From a virus, in IMG/VR virus record IMGVR_UViG_3300024518_003629, positions 1-35,541 of that record: a stretch of 35,541 nt of DNA; one strand, written 5' to 3'. The notes below the pieces were generated by a model. That model saw nothing but the letters and a program-made list of their open reading frames with translations. It made no database searches and was not told where the DNA came from. How positions within the stretch are numbered: position 1 is the first letter of the stretch; the number at the start of each line of letters is the position of its first letter. A program made the position numbers and the translations under genes. Below, in pieces: positions 12,335-21,159 of the stretch.

Positions 12335-14226
12335 TATTGATTACCTCCGAATAAATCGCCTAAAGTTTGTCCTGTTAGCCCTAAGCCAACTCTTGCCGCT
12401 GATTGATTTTGTACAATATCTGAAAGAGATTGAGCCCCCTTTTCAGCTCCAACACCTAATCCAACGAGTCCAGCTTGAACCTTTGGACCACCTAAAACAC
12501 CTCCAACTATTGCACCCGGAACCCCTAAACTAGGATTTATTGCACTTCCAGCAGAAGCCCCCAAACCAAAAGCTAAGGTTGACTTCCCTGTACCGATTTG
12601 ATTAAATATTTTTGGAATACCTTCTTCACCAAACTGTTTAGCTAGGCTAGTCAACTTGGCTCTTTTAGTAAAATCTTCCCCTAGTATTTTTTCAATTCTT
12701 CCTAAGACTAATTGTCTAGATTTTTTATTCTTTCCATATAGGTTATTAATAAAAGTTTCGACTCTACCAAGCTGCACAGAGGGGTCACTCCCTAAAAACC
12801 TGTATAAATCATCTCTTGCATCAAGGGTTCCTGTTAAAGATTTCATGGCCTGTTCATATTGTGGCTGCCCTTTTGCCGCGCTCAATAAATCTGTTTTAGC
12901 TTGAAGCCTCACTTCTTTAAGGGCATCATTTAAAGCATTTGCCTCTGGCCTCCCCCAGTCAATAACAGCGTCTAATCTCTTCCTAAGTTCAAAATAATCT
13001 TTTGCTGAAATTGAAATAGGCTGACCACCTGTTGTAATTGGCTTACCTTTTGGCCCAAAAAGCTTACTTGTTTTTGTGCTCATTTTTTTTATCAAATCGT
13101 TAAGGACTTTATTAACAGGGGCTTCTGGGCCAATCGGTCCAATTATCGCCTCTAATCCAAAAGAATCTTTTCCTTTCAACACCTCAATCTGAACATCTTT
13201 TAATTTTTGTAAAAGATTTTTAGTTGAAATTGTTGGCATTGCATCCAATGATTTATTTATAACTTCTGATTCTGGTAACACTAAATCATTCACCTTATCC
13301 AAAAGGTCTTTTCCTATTTCAAACCCTTTACCAGCAAATTCTTTCATTTTCTTAGCAGTTGGACCAAATCCAGTTCCAAAAGCTTTTAGTGCGTCTTTGC
13401 TCACCCCAGAGATTACTTCAGCAGATTGTTGTAAAATTGGATTCACAATCTTCTTCATACCTTGGGCGCTTAATACAATTCCTCCCGGAATAAGGGCGTT
13501 TGTTGCTACATCAAACCCAAATTGACCGGGAGAAACTTTTTCTCCTTTCAATACGTTTTCTGCTTGTGTTATTGCACCACCCAATGAACCCTCAACAGCT
13601 CCAGCAGTAATCAAACCTTTAATTCCACCACCAACAGCTTGCATTATTTTAGCTGCAATCCCTGTGCCTGTAAAGGCCCCTAAAATAGGTGTAGCTGGAC
13701 TAATTAGCATTGATTCAAAAAACCCTTCTCCCTCCGTTTCAGCTAAATCTTCTAAAACAGTGTTTATTTTATCTCGAACAGCTTCAACAGGTAAACCCGT
13801 TTCCTGAGCTATTGAGTCAGGGGATATACCATAAGGGGCTAAAACTTCCTCACCTAACCGGCCGAAAGCAACCATTTCTTCTAATTTTTCCTGTGCTTGG
13901 GCTTCTGACTGAGCCTTTACGCCTGTTTTTAAAGTCCTCCCCATTCCACTAGCTACATCTAAAACACCCGCAACACCTCTTTCAAAAAACCCTGCTTCTT
14001 CTGCACCCGCTTTTCTACTTCTTGGAAGAGCCGCTTCTAATAAATTAGTAGGAGGCCCTAAAGGTTCTTGGGGAATTTGTTGTTTAGCTTGTTGAGCTTC
14101 AAGTATGCCCGATGTAGTTAAATCACCAAACTTTTCATGAGCCAATTGAATCAACTCAAACCTATCTTCCGGGGATAAATCGGGAGAGTTATTAATCTCT
14201 TCTAGTGCTTCTACTAAACCAGCCAT
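12334..14226 (-). CDS. Ejection (internal virion) protein, P22 gp16-like by position (630 aa)
   Basis: Gly/Ala-rich amphipathic stretches (GTGIAAKIMQAVGGGIKGLI at about 188-207, FGLGASAGSAINPSLGVPGA and GVLGGPKVQAGLVGLGVGA near the C-terminus) are typical of proteins that leave the capsid and insert into the host envelope. The rest is helical and charged. It is the third of three consecutive ejection-type genes before the tailspike, matching the P22 order gp7, gp20, gp16. Assignment rests on composition and order, not on a clear motif. Confidence 0.75.
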   Translation of the reverse strand: MAGLVEALEEINNSPDLSPEDRFELIQLAHEKFGDLTTSGILEAQQAKQQIPQEPLGPPTNLLEAALPRSRKAGAEEAGFFERGVAGVLDVASGMGRTLKTGVKAQSEAQAQEKLEEMVAFGRLGEEVLAPYGISPDSIAQETGLPVEAVRDKINTVLEDLAETEGEGFFESMLISPATPILGAFTGTGIAAKIMQAVGGGIKGLITAGAVEGSLGGAITQAENVLKGEKVSPGQFGFDVATNALIPGGIVLSAQGMKKIVNPILQQSAEVISGVSKDALKAFGTGFGPTAKKMKEFAGKGFEIGKDLLDKVNDLVLPESEVINKSLDAMPTISTKNLLQKLKDVQIEVLKGKDSFGLEAIIGPIGPEAPVNKVLNDLIKKMSTKTSKLFGPKGKPITTGGQPISISAKDYFELRKRLDAVIDWGRPEANALNDALKEVRLQAKTDLLSAAKGQPQYEQAMKSLTGTLDARDDLYRFLGSDPSVQLGRVETFINNLYGKNKKSRQLVLGRIEKILGEDFTKRAKLTSLAKQFGEEGIPKIFNQIGTGKSTLAFGLGASAGSAINPSLGVPGAIVGGVLGGPKVQAGLVGLGVGAEKGAQSLSDIVQNQSAARVGLGLTGQTLGDLFGGNQ

Positions 14227-15500
14227 TATTTACCTAATTTAAATTTATCTATTAAACGTTGTTTTTCAGTAGCCTGCTTTTGAGCAACTTCTTTATCAGA
14301 AACAATAAAATCTTTCAAAGCCGTTGCTTTAACAGGGTTAAAGTTTTTTGATTTCAATTTTGAGTTTGTATCATTAAACAATCGTTCCTCTAATCTATTC
14401 AGCTTGTTTATAGCTACTTCTGGACCCTCCCAAATCAATTTTAATTTTTCTGGGCTACCAGTGATAGCATTTAAAATATCCAAATCTGGACCAGCTAAAA
14501 CACCTAAATCCGCTCCTTCAGGCCCTTTTTCCAATAGTTGCAAACTTCTAAGCTCTGAAGAAATAGCGGCAATTCTTGGGTCAGATGCATTAAAAATTGC
14601 TCCTATAGCTTTTATCTTGGACATTTCATTTAGTGCAGTCTTAGCCCTTCTAATTCCGTCTGTTTTTCGAGAAGAAAAAGAAATAATTGATTGTCCTTTT
14701 TCTACATCTTTTTCAGAAATAGATTTTCCTTTTTTAACTGTAAGAATATCTGGAAGCCTAGATTTAAGCTCTGTTTGTTTTTCAGTGCGTATTCTAGCAG
14801 ATTTTTCCTCTGGAGTTTCAGCAATCTTTCTTGCTTGTAACCTGTCTAAAAAATCCTTATTCGTGTCGTTTCTTCGGATTAGAGAGTTTACAGTATTTTC
14901 AACTTCTGGAGTATATTCAGGAGTTTCAGACCCAAACCTTTTAACTATTTGTTCCGGGGTAAATATCCCTTCGTCAAGCAAATCTTGAATTCCCGTGTGC
15001 AATCCAGCTTCTCTTTCTTCTAAAGGGAGTGAAATAATACCTTTACCAATACTAGCCGCAAGACTAACTCTACTTTTTGCGGCATCTAATTCTTTTTGCT
15101 CTGTTTCTTGAGCAAGTTTGTCTAGTTCTGCAATGCGTTTCGATTTAGCGTCTTCTTCTTCTTCTGCTTTTATATCGAACTCTTGTTGCCTTTGAGCCAA
15201 CTGTTGTCTAGCTAGTTCACGAGCTTGAAGCTCTCCACTTATATCAAGAACTTTAGAACCTAGTCCTTTTTCTGCTAAACTACTTAAAAGTTCTCCTGGT
15301 TGTTGAAGTGCTCCCGTTTCAGGGTCGAATTGTGCTGTAGAAAAAACATCCTGTAGAGTTTCTTGTCTCTTCCTCTCTGCTCTTCGCGCTCTTCTTTCAT
15401 CTAGAACATTTACAAGATTCAAACCTTGTTGAAGCCCTTGAAGAGTGTTGTCCTGACTTGGAGAAACCGCACCTAAAATAATATTCGGGTCAATGGCCAT
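14226..15500 (-). CDS. Ejection protein, P22 gp20-like by position (424 aa)
   Basis: MAIDPNIILGAVSPSQDNTL, then LQQGLNLVNVLDERRARRAE, a start typical of phage DNA-transfer proteins. Long helical, Lys/Glu/Gln-rich body (residues 70-150 coiled coil). Flanked in TAATG overlaps by the Q-rich and Gly/Ala-rich ejection-type genes. The expected role is helping DNA cross the envelope after adsorption. Confidence 0.75.
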   Translation of the reverse strand: MAIDPNIILGAVSPSQDNTLQGLQQGLNLVNVLDERRARRAERKRQETLQDVFSTAQFDPETGALQQPGELLSSLAEKGLGSKVLDISGELQARELARQQLAQRQQEFDIKAEEEEDAKSKRIAELDKLAQETEQKELDAAKSRVSLAASIGKGIISLPLEEREAGLHTGIQDLLDEGIFTPEQIVKRFGSETPEYTPEVENTVNSLIRRNDTNKDFLDRLQARKIAETPEEKSARIRTEKQTELKSRLPDILTVKKGKSISEKDVEKGQSIISFSSRKTDGIRRAKTALNEMSKIKAIGAIFNASDPRIAAISSELRSLQLLEKGPEGADLGVLAGPDLDILNAITGSPEKLKLIWEGPEVAINKLNRLEERLFNDTNSKLKSKNFNPVKATALKDFIVSDKEVAQKQATEKQRLIDKFKLGK

Positions 15501-16342
15501 TATTTAATTCCACCTTGTAAGGCCAAAAGAGGGAGTAGTTGCTGAATAGTTCCGAATGGGCCACCCATAGCTCTACCCTGTGCAATTTCACGAGCGGAGC
15601 TAATATTGCCTAATGCCTGTTGACTTTGGGCTAGTTGTTGCCCTTGTCCTACAAACTGACCACCGATTGAAGAAGCCAATTGAGGCCCAACGTTTGCGAG
15701 CCCTGCTAATGTACTTATTGGGGCTTGTTGTTCTGCAAATTGTTGACGCCTTCCAGCTAATAATTCACCAAACCTTTGACCCTGTGTTTGTGCTGCGAGT
15801 TGTTGCTGTGCTAAATTCTGCCCAAACTGTTGACCTTGTTGAGACTGAAAACGATTAAAAGCTTGCCCCGCTTCTTGAGAGGCTAACCCTTGGTTAAACC
15901 TTAAAGATTCCTTTATGGCTCTTCCACCTAAAGCCCTACCTTTAGATGCTCCAAATCTTTCCAAAGCTTGTTCACCTTGTTGCTGTCTAAATTGAAAACC
16001 TGGGTCTTGTCCTAATATATCTTGAAGGGTGAATTGTTGTTGCCCTTGTTGGGGTTGAAAAGCTTGCGTTCCAGGTTCCAATGCTTGAGGCTGTTGCCCT
16101 AGTTGTTGGGTTGTTAAATCTTGTAGCGTTTGAAATGCTTGTTGCCCTCGTCTTAGAAAGGGTTGTTGAATTCCTAAAGCTTGTTGGAATTGTTGTTGTT
16201 GTTGCTTTTGTCCCTTTTCAACTGCTCTTGTTTGAATCCTTGCCGCATCTCTAGCAGATTCACCTTCAATTAAATTTTTAGCTATTCCAGAAGCTAATAA
16301 CCCGCCACCAATCGCTAAAGCTGTTCCCGTTGCAACCGCCAT
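15500..16342 (-). CDS. Q-rich ejection protein, P22 gp7-like by position (280 aa)
   Basis: Starts with a hydrophobic Gly/Ala segment (MAVATGTALAIGGGLLASGI), followed by an extremely Gln-rich body (QQQQQFQQALGIQQPFLRRG, DPGFQFRQQQGEQALERFGA), with LGGRAIKESLRFNQGLA and an N-terminal membrane-active helix. This matches the general look of phage DNA-transfer proteins. The Gln runs make the DNA rich in CAA/CAG repeats (TTG/CTG on the plus strand), which explains the low complexity there. Confidence 0.8.
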   Translation of the reverse strand: MAVATGTALAIGGGLLASGIAKNLIEGESARDAARIQTRAVEKGQKQQQQQFQQALGIQQPFLRRGQQAFQTLQDLTTQQLGQQPQALEPGTQAFQPQQGQQQFTLQDILGQDPGFQFRQQQGEQALERFGASKGRALGGRAIKESLRFNQGLASQEAGQAFNRFQSQQGQQFGQNLAQQQLAAQTQGQRFGELLAGRRQQFAEQQAPISTLAGLANVGPQLASSIGGQFVGQGQQLAQSQQALGNISSAREIAQGRAMGGPFGTIQQLLPLLALQGGIK

Positions 16343-16809
16343 TAATCTAACTCCTTAACATAATGAGTCTCTATTTCTCTATACCCTTTTTTTGTATAGA
16401 TAGACTTTAATTTTTCAGGCATTAATTCATTAAGATGAACCATTGTTAATCTTTTAACCCCTAATTCCTCACTGATTTCTTCAAACCTATTTAAAAGCCG
16501 AAGCCCTCCGCCCCTATGCTCTTTTCTCATATACCAAAACGTTTCTGTAGCAGATAGCTCACCATCTAGAATATCTTCATAAAAGATAAAGCCAAACATT
16601 CCAACGATTTCGCCTTTTTTATGAGCTTTTAATATTATTCCCGTTCCGTTATTGTAGAAGTTAATCCAATTTCTTTTGAAAACATCTTCTTTAAATGAGA
16701 AAGAGCTGTTCGATTCTTCAACAAACTCATAGCCTAGAGGGTATAATTGCTCGATATCCTGTACTTCTAGGATATCTATCTGTAATTTTTCATTAATTGT
16801 TTCTACCAC
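16342..16809 (-). CDS. GNAT-family acetyltransferase (155 aa)
   Basis: The acetyl-CoA loop is RGGGLR at 99-104 after beta-4 (SATETFWYMRKEH), followed by helix 3 (LLNRFEEISEEL) and beta-5 (RLTMVHL). This is motif A/B of GNAT enzymes over the full domain length. It sits inside the tail module between the fibre-like and ejection-type genes, so it may modify a virion or early host protein, or act only as a structural fold. Substrate unknown. Confidence 0.85.
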   Translation of the reverse strand: MVETINEKLQIDILEVQDIEQLYPLGYEFVEESNSSFSFKEDVFKRNWINFYNNGTGIILKAHKKGEIVGMFGFIFYEDILDGELSATETFWYMRKEHRGGGLRLLNRFEEISEELGVKRLTMVHLNELMPEKLKSIYTKKGYREIETHYVKELD

Positions 16810-16892
16810 TATGTTCCTTATTGTGTACTCGTTTGCATATAGTGGTAGCTATAAGAAGGGGGGGTGAGTACTTTCTATTAATATAATTAAAA
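16810..16892. other. Noncoding gap inside the late unit
   Basis: This 83-bp gap is one of the few in the late region. It has a G-run on the plus strand (about 16857-16866) and an AT-rich half next to the fibre-like gene stop. I found no U-tract terminator and no -35/-10 pair at good spacing. It may mark an acquisition point of the upstream fibre gene. Confidence 0.4.
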
Positions 16893-17369
16893 TTAAATAA
16901 TAATCCTATAGTTTCCCGTAATTGATATTGAATCAGTCACAGTTGCCCATGTTGGAGTATAATGTCTTACCTTCCCATTTAATGTACCTGTGCTCTTTAG
17001 AACAGGCCCTGAACCGATACTAATATTGGTTGATATATTGTCTGTTTGGCCTTGCCCATCAACAGCAGAGAGAAAGGGTAAATTATTTATATATGTGGTT
17101 CCCGCTGTACTTGAAGTGTTTGTACCTGGAACAATTTTTACATCAAAAAAGACCATGGTATTGAACCTATAATAATTTCCTGTAATTGTTGCCGTCCCTA
17201 CTTCAGTCAAACTCGTAAACGTTGGAGTGAATGATATGACTTGACTATTTCTTTGCCCAAGCATCTTTTCAATACTTGTAAACCATTTTCCCCACACAAG
17301 ACCTAAGCCATTCATTCCGAATAATTGGGATTGAATAGGTGCTGGGTTTATATATTCTTTTGCGTCCAT
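16893..17369 (-). CDS. Fibre or needle-tip protein (158 aa) at the P22 gp26 position
   Basis: The N-terminal 40 residues (MDAKEYINPAPIQSQLFGMN, WGKWFTSIEKMLGQ) look like an attachment helix. Residues 45-158 are a beta domain with FTPTFTSLTEVGTATITGNY and a SISITGNYRIII end, a sequence style I know from receptor-binding ends of phage fibres. In P22 gene order this slot holds the tail needle. A short needle with a beta knob, as in Sf6-type needles, is plausible but inferred. Confidence 0.72.
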   Translation of the reverse strand: MDAKEYINPAPIQSQLFGMNGLGLVWGKWFTSIEKMLGQRNSQVISFTPTFTSLTEVGTATITGNYYRFNTMVFFDVKIVPGTNTSSTAGTTYINNLPFLSAVDGQGQTDNISTNISIGSGPVLKSTGTLNGKVRHYTPTWATVTDSISITGNYRIII

Positions 17370-18517
17370 TAATTTCTTAAAGCCTTACTTTCAATTGTTC
17401 CACCCGTAATAGCTACTTTCACCTTGGATGTAGTTTGAATTTCATAAACTCTATTTCTTGATGTTCCGAGCCTATCCCACCTAACCCTAGTTTCATACTC
17501 TCCTTTTTTACCCATTGAGCGCCAATGCTCATTTCCCCAAGACCTAGCCCCATTTTCTGACCATCTAAGTCTTATTTGTGGGTCTACATCTGGACCAGCC
17601 ACAATAGTGTAATTAACAGCTGAGCTCGTTCCTTCAGTTGTTGTCAAAGTGACAGGATGAACCCCCAATTCTAAACCGGGAACCGTCACCCCTGTTATTA
17701 AAGTGGGGTTGTATGTTGTTCCTGTAACTGCCGTTCCATCAAAATCAATTGTGGGGTCAGCAATTGAAGGAGAATTTAAAAGGTTTGTTCTATCTGAAGA
17801 GGTTAATAAATAATTATCATAATATCTGAAATCATCAATTTGACCGTCAAAATAATTAGCAACTCCAGAACCATAATCTGAAGCACCTACCCTTAAAAAT
17901 CCTGTTGTAGAATCAAAAGTTGAAGATGTACCAGGGCCAATAGTTGAAACATTATCAATATAAACAGTAGTTAACATTGTTCTAGGAGAAGAAAAAAGGG
18001 TTCTAGTTACGATAATATTATACCAAGTATCAACAACCATTGAGCCACCGCGAGCAGTAAAACTAGGAGGAGTATTGGGTCCATAGTAATAATTTATCCT
18101 ACCTGAAGCATCCACATAAAGAGTTTGAGCGTTAGTGTCTACAGTTGTATCTCCATTTTGGAAAATAACCATTGAATCCCTTAATACGTCCATCTTAATC
18201 CAAAAAGACATAGACCAAGTTCTTAAATCATCAGTGGTCCCCATAATTCCAGGGTGGGTTAAAGTGCTCGTTACATACTGAGAAGTTCCATTTAAATTTA
18301 TTGCTTGATTTATTTTACCCGTTACATATGTGGGAGAACCCGAACTCGTTTGAGCGTAGTTTCCTAATGCGTCTGTATCATCCCCGTCAAAACGTAGGTG
18401 CATACTTCCAGCGTTGCCAACTGTAGGTTCTACTTTTAAATCGGTTCCTATTATTCCAAATGTAGAACCAACAATACCCCTATTGGGTTGTAAGCTTGTG
18501 ATTGCTGGGGCGGTCAT
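17369..18517 (-). CDS. LamG domain inserted in a TIG/IPT domain, fused to a gp10-type C-terminal domain (382 aa)
   Basis: Residues 1-30 (PAITSLQPNRGIVGSTFGII) are the first strands of an IPT/TIG Ig-like domain. Residues about 38-248 are a concanavalin/LamG domain (MHLRFDGDD start, RTWSMSFWIKMD, DTWYNIIVTRT, NYFDGQIDDFRYYDNYLLTS). The TIG then resumes (TGVTVPGLELGVHPVTLTTT, SSAVNYTIV, to about 310). Residues 313-382 copy the separate 77-aa gene just upstream in transcription (18517-18750). The last domain should dock on the tail; the LamG could bind glycan. Confidence 0.82.
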   Translation of the reverse strand: MTAPAITSLQPNRGIVGSTFGIIGTDLKVEPTVGNAGSMHLRFDGDDTDALGNYAQTSSGSPTYVTGKINQAINLNGTSQYVTSTLTHPGIMGTTDDLRTWSMSFWIKMDVLRDSMVIFQNGDTTVDTNAQTLYVDASGRINYYYGPNTPPSFTARGGSMVVDTWYNIIVTRTLFSSPRTMLTTVYIDNVSTIGPGTSSTFDSTTGFLRVGASDYGSGVANYFDGQIDDFRYYDNYLLTSSDRTNLLNSPSIADPTIDFDGTAVTGTTYNPTLITGVTVPGLELGVHPVTLTTTEGTSSAVNYTIVAGPDVDPQIRLRWSENGARSWGNEHWRSMGKKGEYETRVRWDRLGTSRNRVYEIQTTSKVKVAITGGTIESKALRN

Positions 18518-18750
18518 TAATTCCTCAATGGCTTAGTTTCGATTGTTCCGCCTTTTATTGCAACTTTTACGGGAGCCGTTACCCTTATCTCATAAATCCT
18601 GTTTCTCGCTACACCTAAACGATTCCATTTTATTCTCTTTCTATACTCACCCTTCTTGCCCATTGGAAGCCAATGTTCATTACTCCAATTTCTGGCTTTA
18701 TTATTTGACCATCTAAGCATTATTTGGGGGTTAGATTCTGCTTCAGCCAT
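18517..18750 (-). CDS. Detached C-terminal domain of a gp10-like tail factor (77 aa)
   Basis: NPQIMLRWSNNKARNWSNEH, then MGKKGEYRKRIKWNRLG, RNRIYEI and PVKVAI. I know this block as the C-terminal end of P22 gp10-type packaged-DNA stabilisation proteins, where it is part of one chain. Here the preceding 414-aa gene ends in GVGLTS-stop and this frame restarts at the overlapping TAATG, in the -1 frame relative to it. By hand count about 48 of 70 residues match the C-terminus of the LamG protein. Confidence 0.82.
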   Translation of the reverse strand: MAEAESNPQIMLRWSNNKARNWSNEHWLPMGKKGEYRKRIKWNRLGVARNRIYEIRVTAPVKVAIKGGTIETKPLRN

Positions 18751-19994
18751 TAGCTTGTTAACCCCACACCTGTTTCCATAACAATTTGTAAACTATTATG
18801 TCTTACTCTTTTTTCATCTGAATCTATGTGCTGACAAGTTCTAATTCTTGGTATTCTATCCCCATTATCATCATAAGTATTTGTATCAAATTCATAAATA
18901 AGAGGTTTACTGTGGTCTCCAACTAATACTTTATTGAATGCTGAAATAGCATTTATTCCTCTATGCTTCTTGAGGTTTCCCGTTGAGGGTTGTAAATAGG
19001 CTTTCTCATGCCAAACCCCTGTAACTTCATCATAACAAAATGTCATTTCGTCAGCTTGGAATGATAATGTATAAACTGGATGCCCTTCTAATTCGTATGT
19101 ATACCCAACAGCATCTTCAGGAGTAGACATTTCATTTATCTTTCTTTCAATTGGGTGGGTACTTATTCTTTGTGATTGAAAGTTTACACTTTTGTAAATG
19201 CTACCAATTCCTTGTTCACTTCTTCCCAACCAGAAAATAGAATCATTCATTTTGGCAGCGGAATATCTAGCCAATATACCACGCTCAATTATAGCTCCTG
19301 GTATTCTTTCCATTGGGAAATCGTTGTTTCCCGTATCCTGAAAAACTTCAACACCATTTGAACCAAGCAACCAAATGTTTTGATTAGTGATTAAGAAAGA
19401 TTCAATTATATCCGGGTTGCTTTCAGCTGTTCCGAAATCTAAAGCGTTCCATGTAGTACCATCCAACAGCCCAGAGATAAAGAAGTCTTGTGTATTAAGT
19501 TGATTAACTAGAAAGAACTGGTCTAAGAAACCTGCATGTGTTGGAGAGCTTGGAAACCCTCCAGAGTTTGGAAAGTTGGTTGTGTTTATTTCCAATAATG
19601 TATTAGTGGTTAAAGTAAGTAGATATCCATTGAACCCATCCACAATCAACAACTCAGAACCATTATCAACCATACTGACAGTTCCAATAGTTGTATTAAT
19701 TGTACCTAGATTTGTTTCTATTCCTGAGCTATTAACCTCATAAAGAATATTTCCAGATACTGTAAAATACCTTCCTTTTGCTGTTTTATATTGACCCCTA
19801 ATCCCTCCGCCTGTAGTCAAATTGGCAAATAGCTTTAAGCCTGGAGTTCCGTACATTATTTGACCATCTGTATTTTGAGACTCTGGAGGAGCGTATTCTA
19901 AATATAGATTTACAGACCTTTGAGCCGCAAATGGTAAACTTCTGGCCTCATAAGCAGGCCCAAGAAAAGGAAACTTCAAGAAATAGTACTCCAA
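18750..19994 (-). CDS. P22 gp10-like tail factor (packaged-DNA stabilisation), body domain (414 aa)
   Basis: The N-terminus MEYYFLKFPFLGPAYEARSL...FAAQRSVNLYLEY and the beta-propeller-like body (GTPGLKLFANLTTGGGIRGQ, NIWLLGSNGVEVFQDTG, FWLGRSEQGIGSIYKS) are characteristic of the family that forms the tail hub between gp4 and the needle or spikes. It stops at VMETGVGLTS, where relatives continue into the RLRWS..G block; that block is the next gene. Overlaps the gp4-like gene by 19 bases. Confidence 0.87.
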   Translation of the reverse strand: MEYYFLKFPFLGPAYEARSLPFAAQRSVNLYLEYAPPESQNTDGQIMYGTPGLKLFANLTTGGGIRGQYKTAKGRYFTVSGNILYEVNSSGIETNLGTINTTIGTVSMVDNGSELLIVDGFNGYLLTLTTNTLLEINTTNFPNSGGFPSSPTHAGFLDQFFLVNQLNTQDFFISGLLDGTTWNALDFGTAESNPDIIESFLITNQNIWLLGSNGVEVFQDTGNNDFPMERIPGAIIERGILARYSAAKMNDSIFWLGRSEQGIGSIYKSVNFQSQRISTHPIERKINEMSTPEDAVGYTYELEGHPVYTLSFQADEMTFCYDEVTGVWHEKAYLQPSTGNLKKHRGINAISAFNKVLVGDHSKPLIYEFDTNTYDDNGDRIPRIRTCQHIDSDEKRVRHNSLQIVMETGVGLTS

Positions 19995-20689
19995 TAAAAG
20001 TCTTCGTCAAGCCCATCAGAAAAAACATCATCAAATATTGTAGGAGTTCTTTCATAATCATTATTAACATCTTCAAGAAGTGCTTTAAGTCTACCCGCTT
20101 CATCTTTTACAGCTTGTTCAACTGGAGCCCCGTATTCATAACTCAACCTAATAGCTAAGGCATAGATTAAAGCATATTCATAACCAGGCGGCAAGCTAGC
20201 AGAAGTTGCCAACGTTGAGAAAGCTGTAAATTGTAGTTCACTTGTAAAATGAAGAGTATTAGCAGTGTTTGGAGTTGGATACAATGTTATTGTTCCATTT
20301 GGATACCCTGGATTATAAAACAATGTACTAGGAATATCTGATTTATTTGTTTTCTGGAAAATTCTATCAAATTCACCTTTATTGACAACCCTTAAACTAT
20401 AATCGACGTTGCTAGAATCACGAATAAAAGCCGATATAATTCGGGTTGGTCTCGTTGTGTCAATAGTGGCACCTGAACCAATTGTATAACTGGCCGTTGT
20501 TGCTACTAATGTATGACTTCCCTCTGTCTTCTGGAATGTCATCAACTTCTCAATTGACCACGATTCTAGAATATAATTTAAAACAATCCTAGCATCTTCT
20601 GATTGAGATGCCTGAAGTGTTTCACCATCCGCTAATATTCCTGTGAGCCTAAAGGCCCTATTGATTAGCTCCTGTGCTGTTGCTGCCAT
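19976..20689 (-). CDS. P22 gp4-like tail accessory/head-completion factor (237 aa)
   Basis: TAQELINRAFRLTGILADGE at the N-terminus, a conserved SEDARIVLNYILESW helix, a middle beta section (PSTLFYNPGYPNGTITLYPT) and LPPGYEYALIYALAIRLSYE fit the gp4 family that closes the portal and begins tail assembly. The ATG at 20689 has GGAG about nine bases upstream; a TTG at 20707 is possible. Neighbours on both sides follow P22 order. Confidence 0.86.
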   Translation of the reverse strand: MAATAQELINRAFRLTGILADGETLQASQSEDARIVLNYILESWSIEKLMTFQKTEGSHTLVATTASYTIGSGATIDTTRPTRIISAFIRDSSNVDYSLRVVNKGEFDRIFQKTNKSDIPSTLFYNPGYPNGTITLYPTPNTANTLHFTSELQFTAFSTLATSASLPPGYEYALIYALAIRLSYEYGAPVEQAVKDEAGRLKALLEDVNNDYERTPTIFDDVFSDGLDEDFYWSTIS

Positions 20690-21146
20690 CTTCATCATCT
20701 CCTTCAATAAGGATTTCAGTTTGTTTTATCATATTCAATAAGGAAAACTTTTTATCTAAATCTTCACCTAAATGTACAGAAACAAGCTTTTCCAACTCGG
20801 ATTTCTTAGCACTCAATTCATCACCTCTAAAGGTTTTGCTATCAACAGAGTCTTTAAAATCATCCAGCCATTGAAGAGTTTTTACCGAACTAGCTAAACT
20901 AGTCACTTCAACCTTAGGAGCTTCTTTAGCTTTTTTTAATTCAGCTTCAAATATTCTGCTTTCTTTAGGGCTTTTCTTATAGTTCTTTGAAACGTATTCA
21001 TCGTAAGATGCTTCAGTTTCAATGAGAACACTATCACATATCCCACTAACTTCTCTATGAAGCCACTTTCGTTCAAAGCTCTCTTCTCTTAAGAGAAATT
21101 CTTTTTTAAACAACTCTTTCAACTTTAAATATTCTTGGTCTGTCAT
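20658..21146 (-). CDS. Hypothetical helical late protein (162 aa)
   Basis: First gene after the terminator-like hairpin at 21160-21187. Start MTDQEYLKLKELFKKEFLLR with AGGAATAGA upstream. Fully helical, Lys/Glu-rich, ending in a low-complexity GDDEDGSNSTGANQ tail. It overlaps the gp4-like gene by 32 bases. Its place between decoration and head-completion genes suggests head or neck assembly; no family seen. Confidence 0.75.
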   Translation of the reverse strand: MTDQEYLKLKELFKKEFLLREESFERKWLHREVSGICDSVLIETEASYDEYVSKNYKKSPKESRIFEAELKKAKEAPKVEVTSLASSVKTLQWLDDFKDSVDSKTFRGDELSAKKSELEKLVSVHLGEDLDKKFSLLNMIKQTEILIEGDDEDGSNSTGANQ

Positions 21147-21159
21147 TCTATTCCTTTCT

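Noticed and set aside
14404-14988. 194-codon plus-strand frame inside the gp20-like gene
   Set aside because: Ser/Phe/Ile-rich antisense frame of a well-supported gene, with no promoter or ribosome-binding site and no plus-strand genes around it.
15613-16250. CRISPR-like or tandem repeats suggested by repeated TTGTTG words
   Set aside because: They are the codons of Gln runs in the ejection-type protein. Spacing is irregular and there are no spacers.
18735-18765. Canonical -1 slippery site at the tail-factor split
   Set aside because: The nearest candidate, G-GGG-TTA, does not satisfy the X-XXY-YYZ rule, so programmed frameshifting is not claimed.
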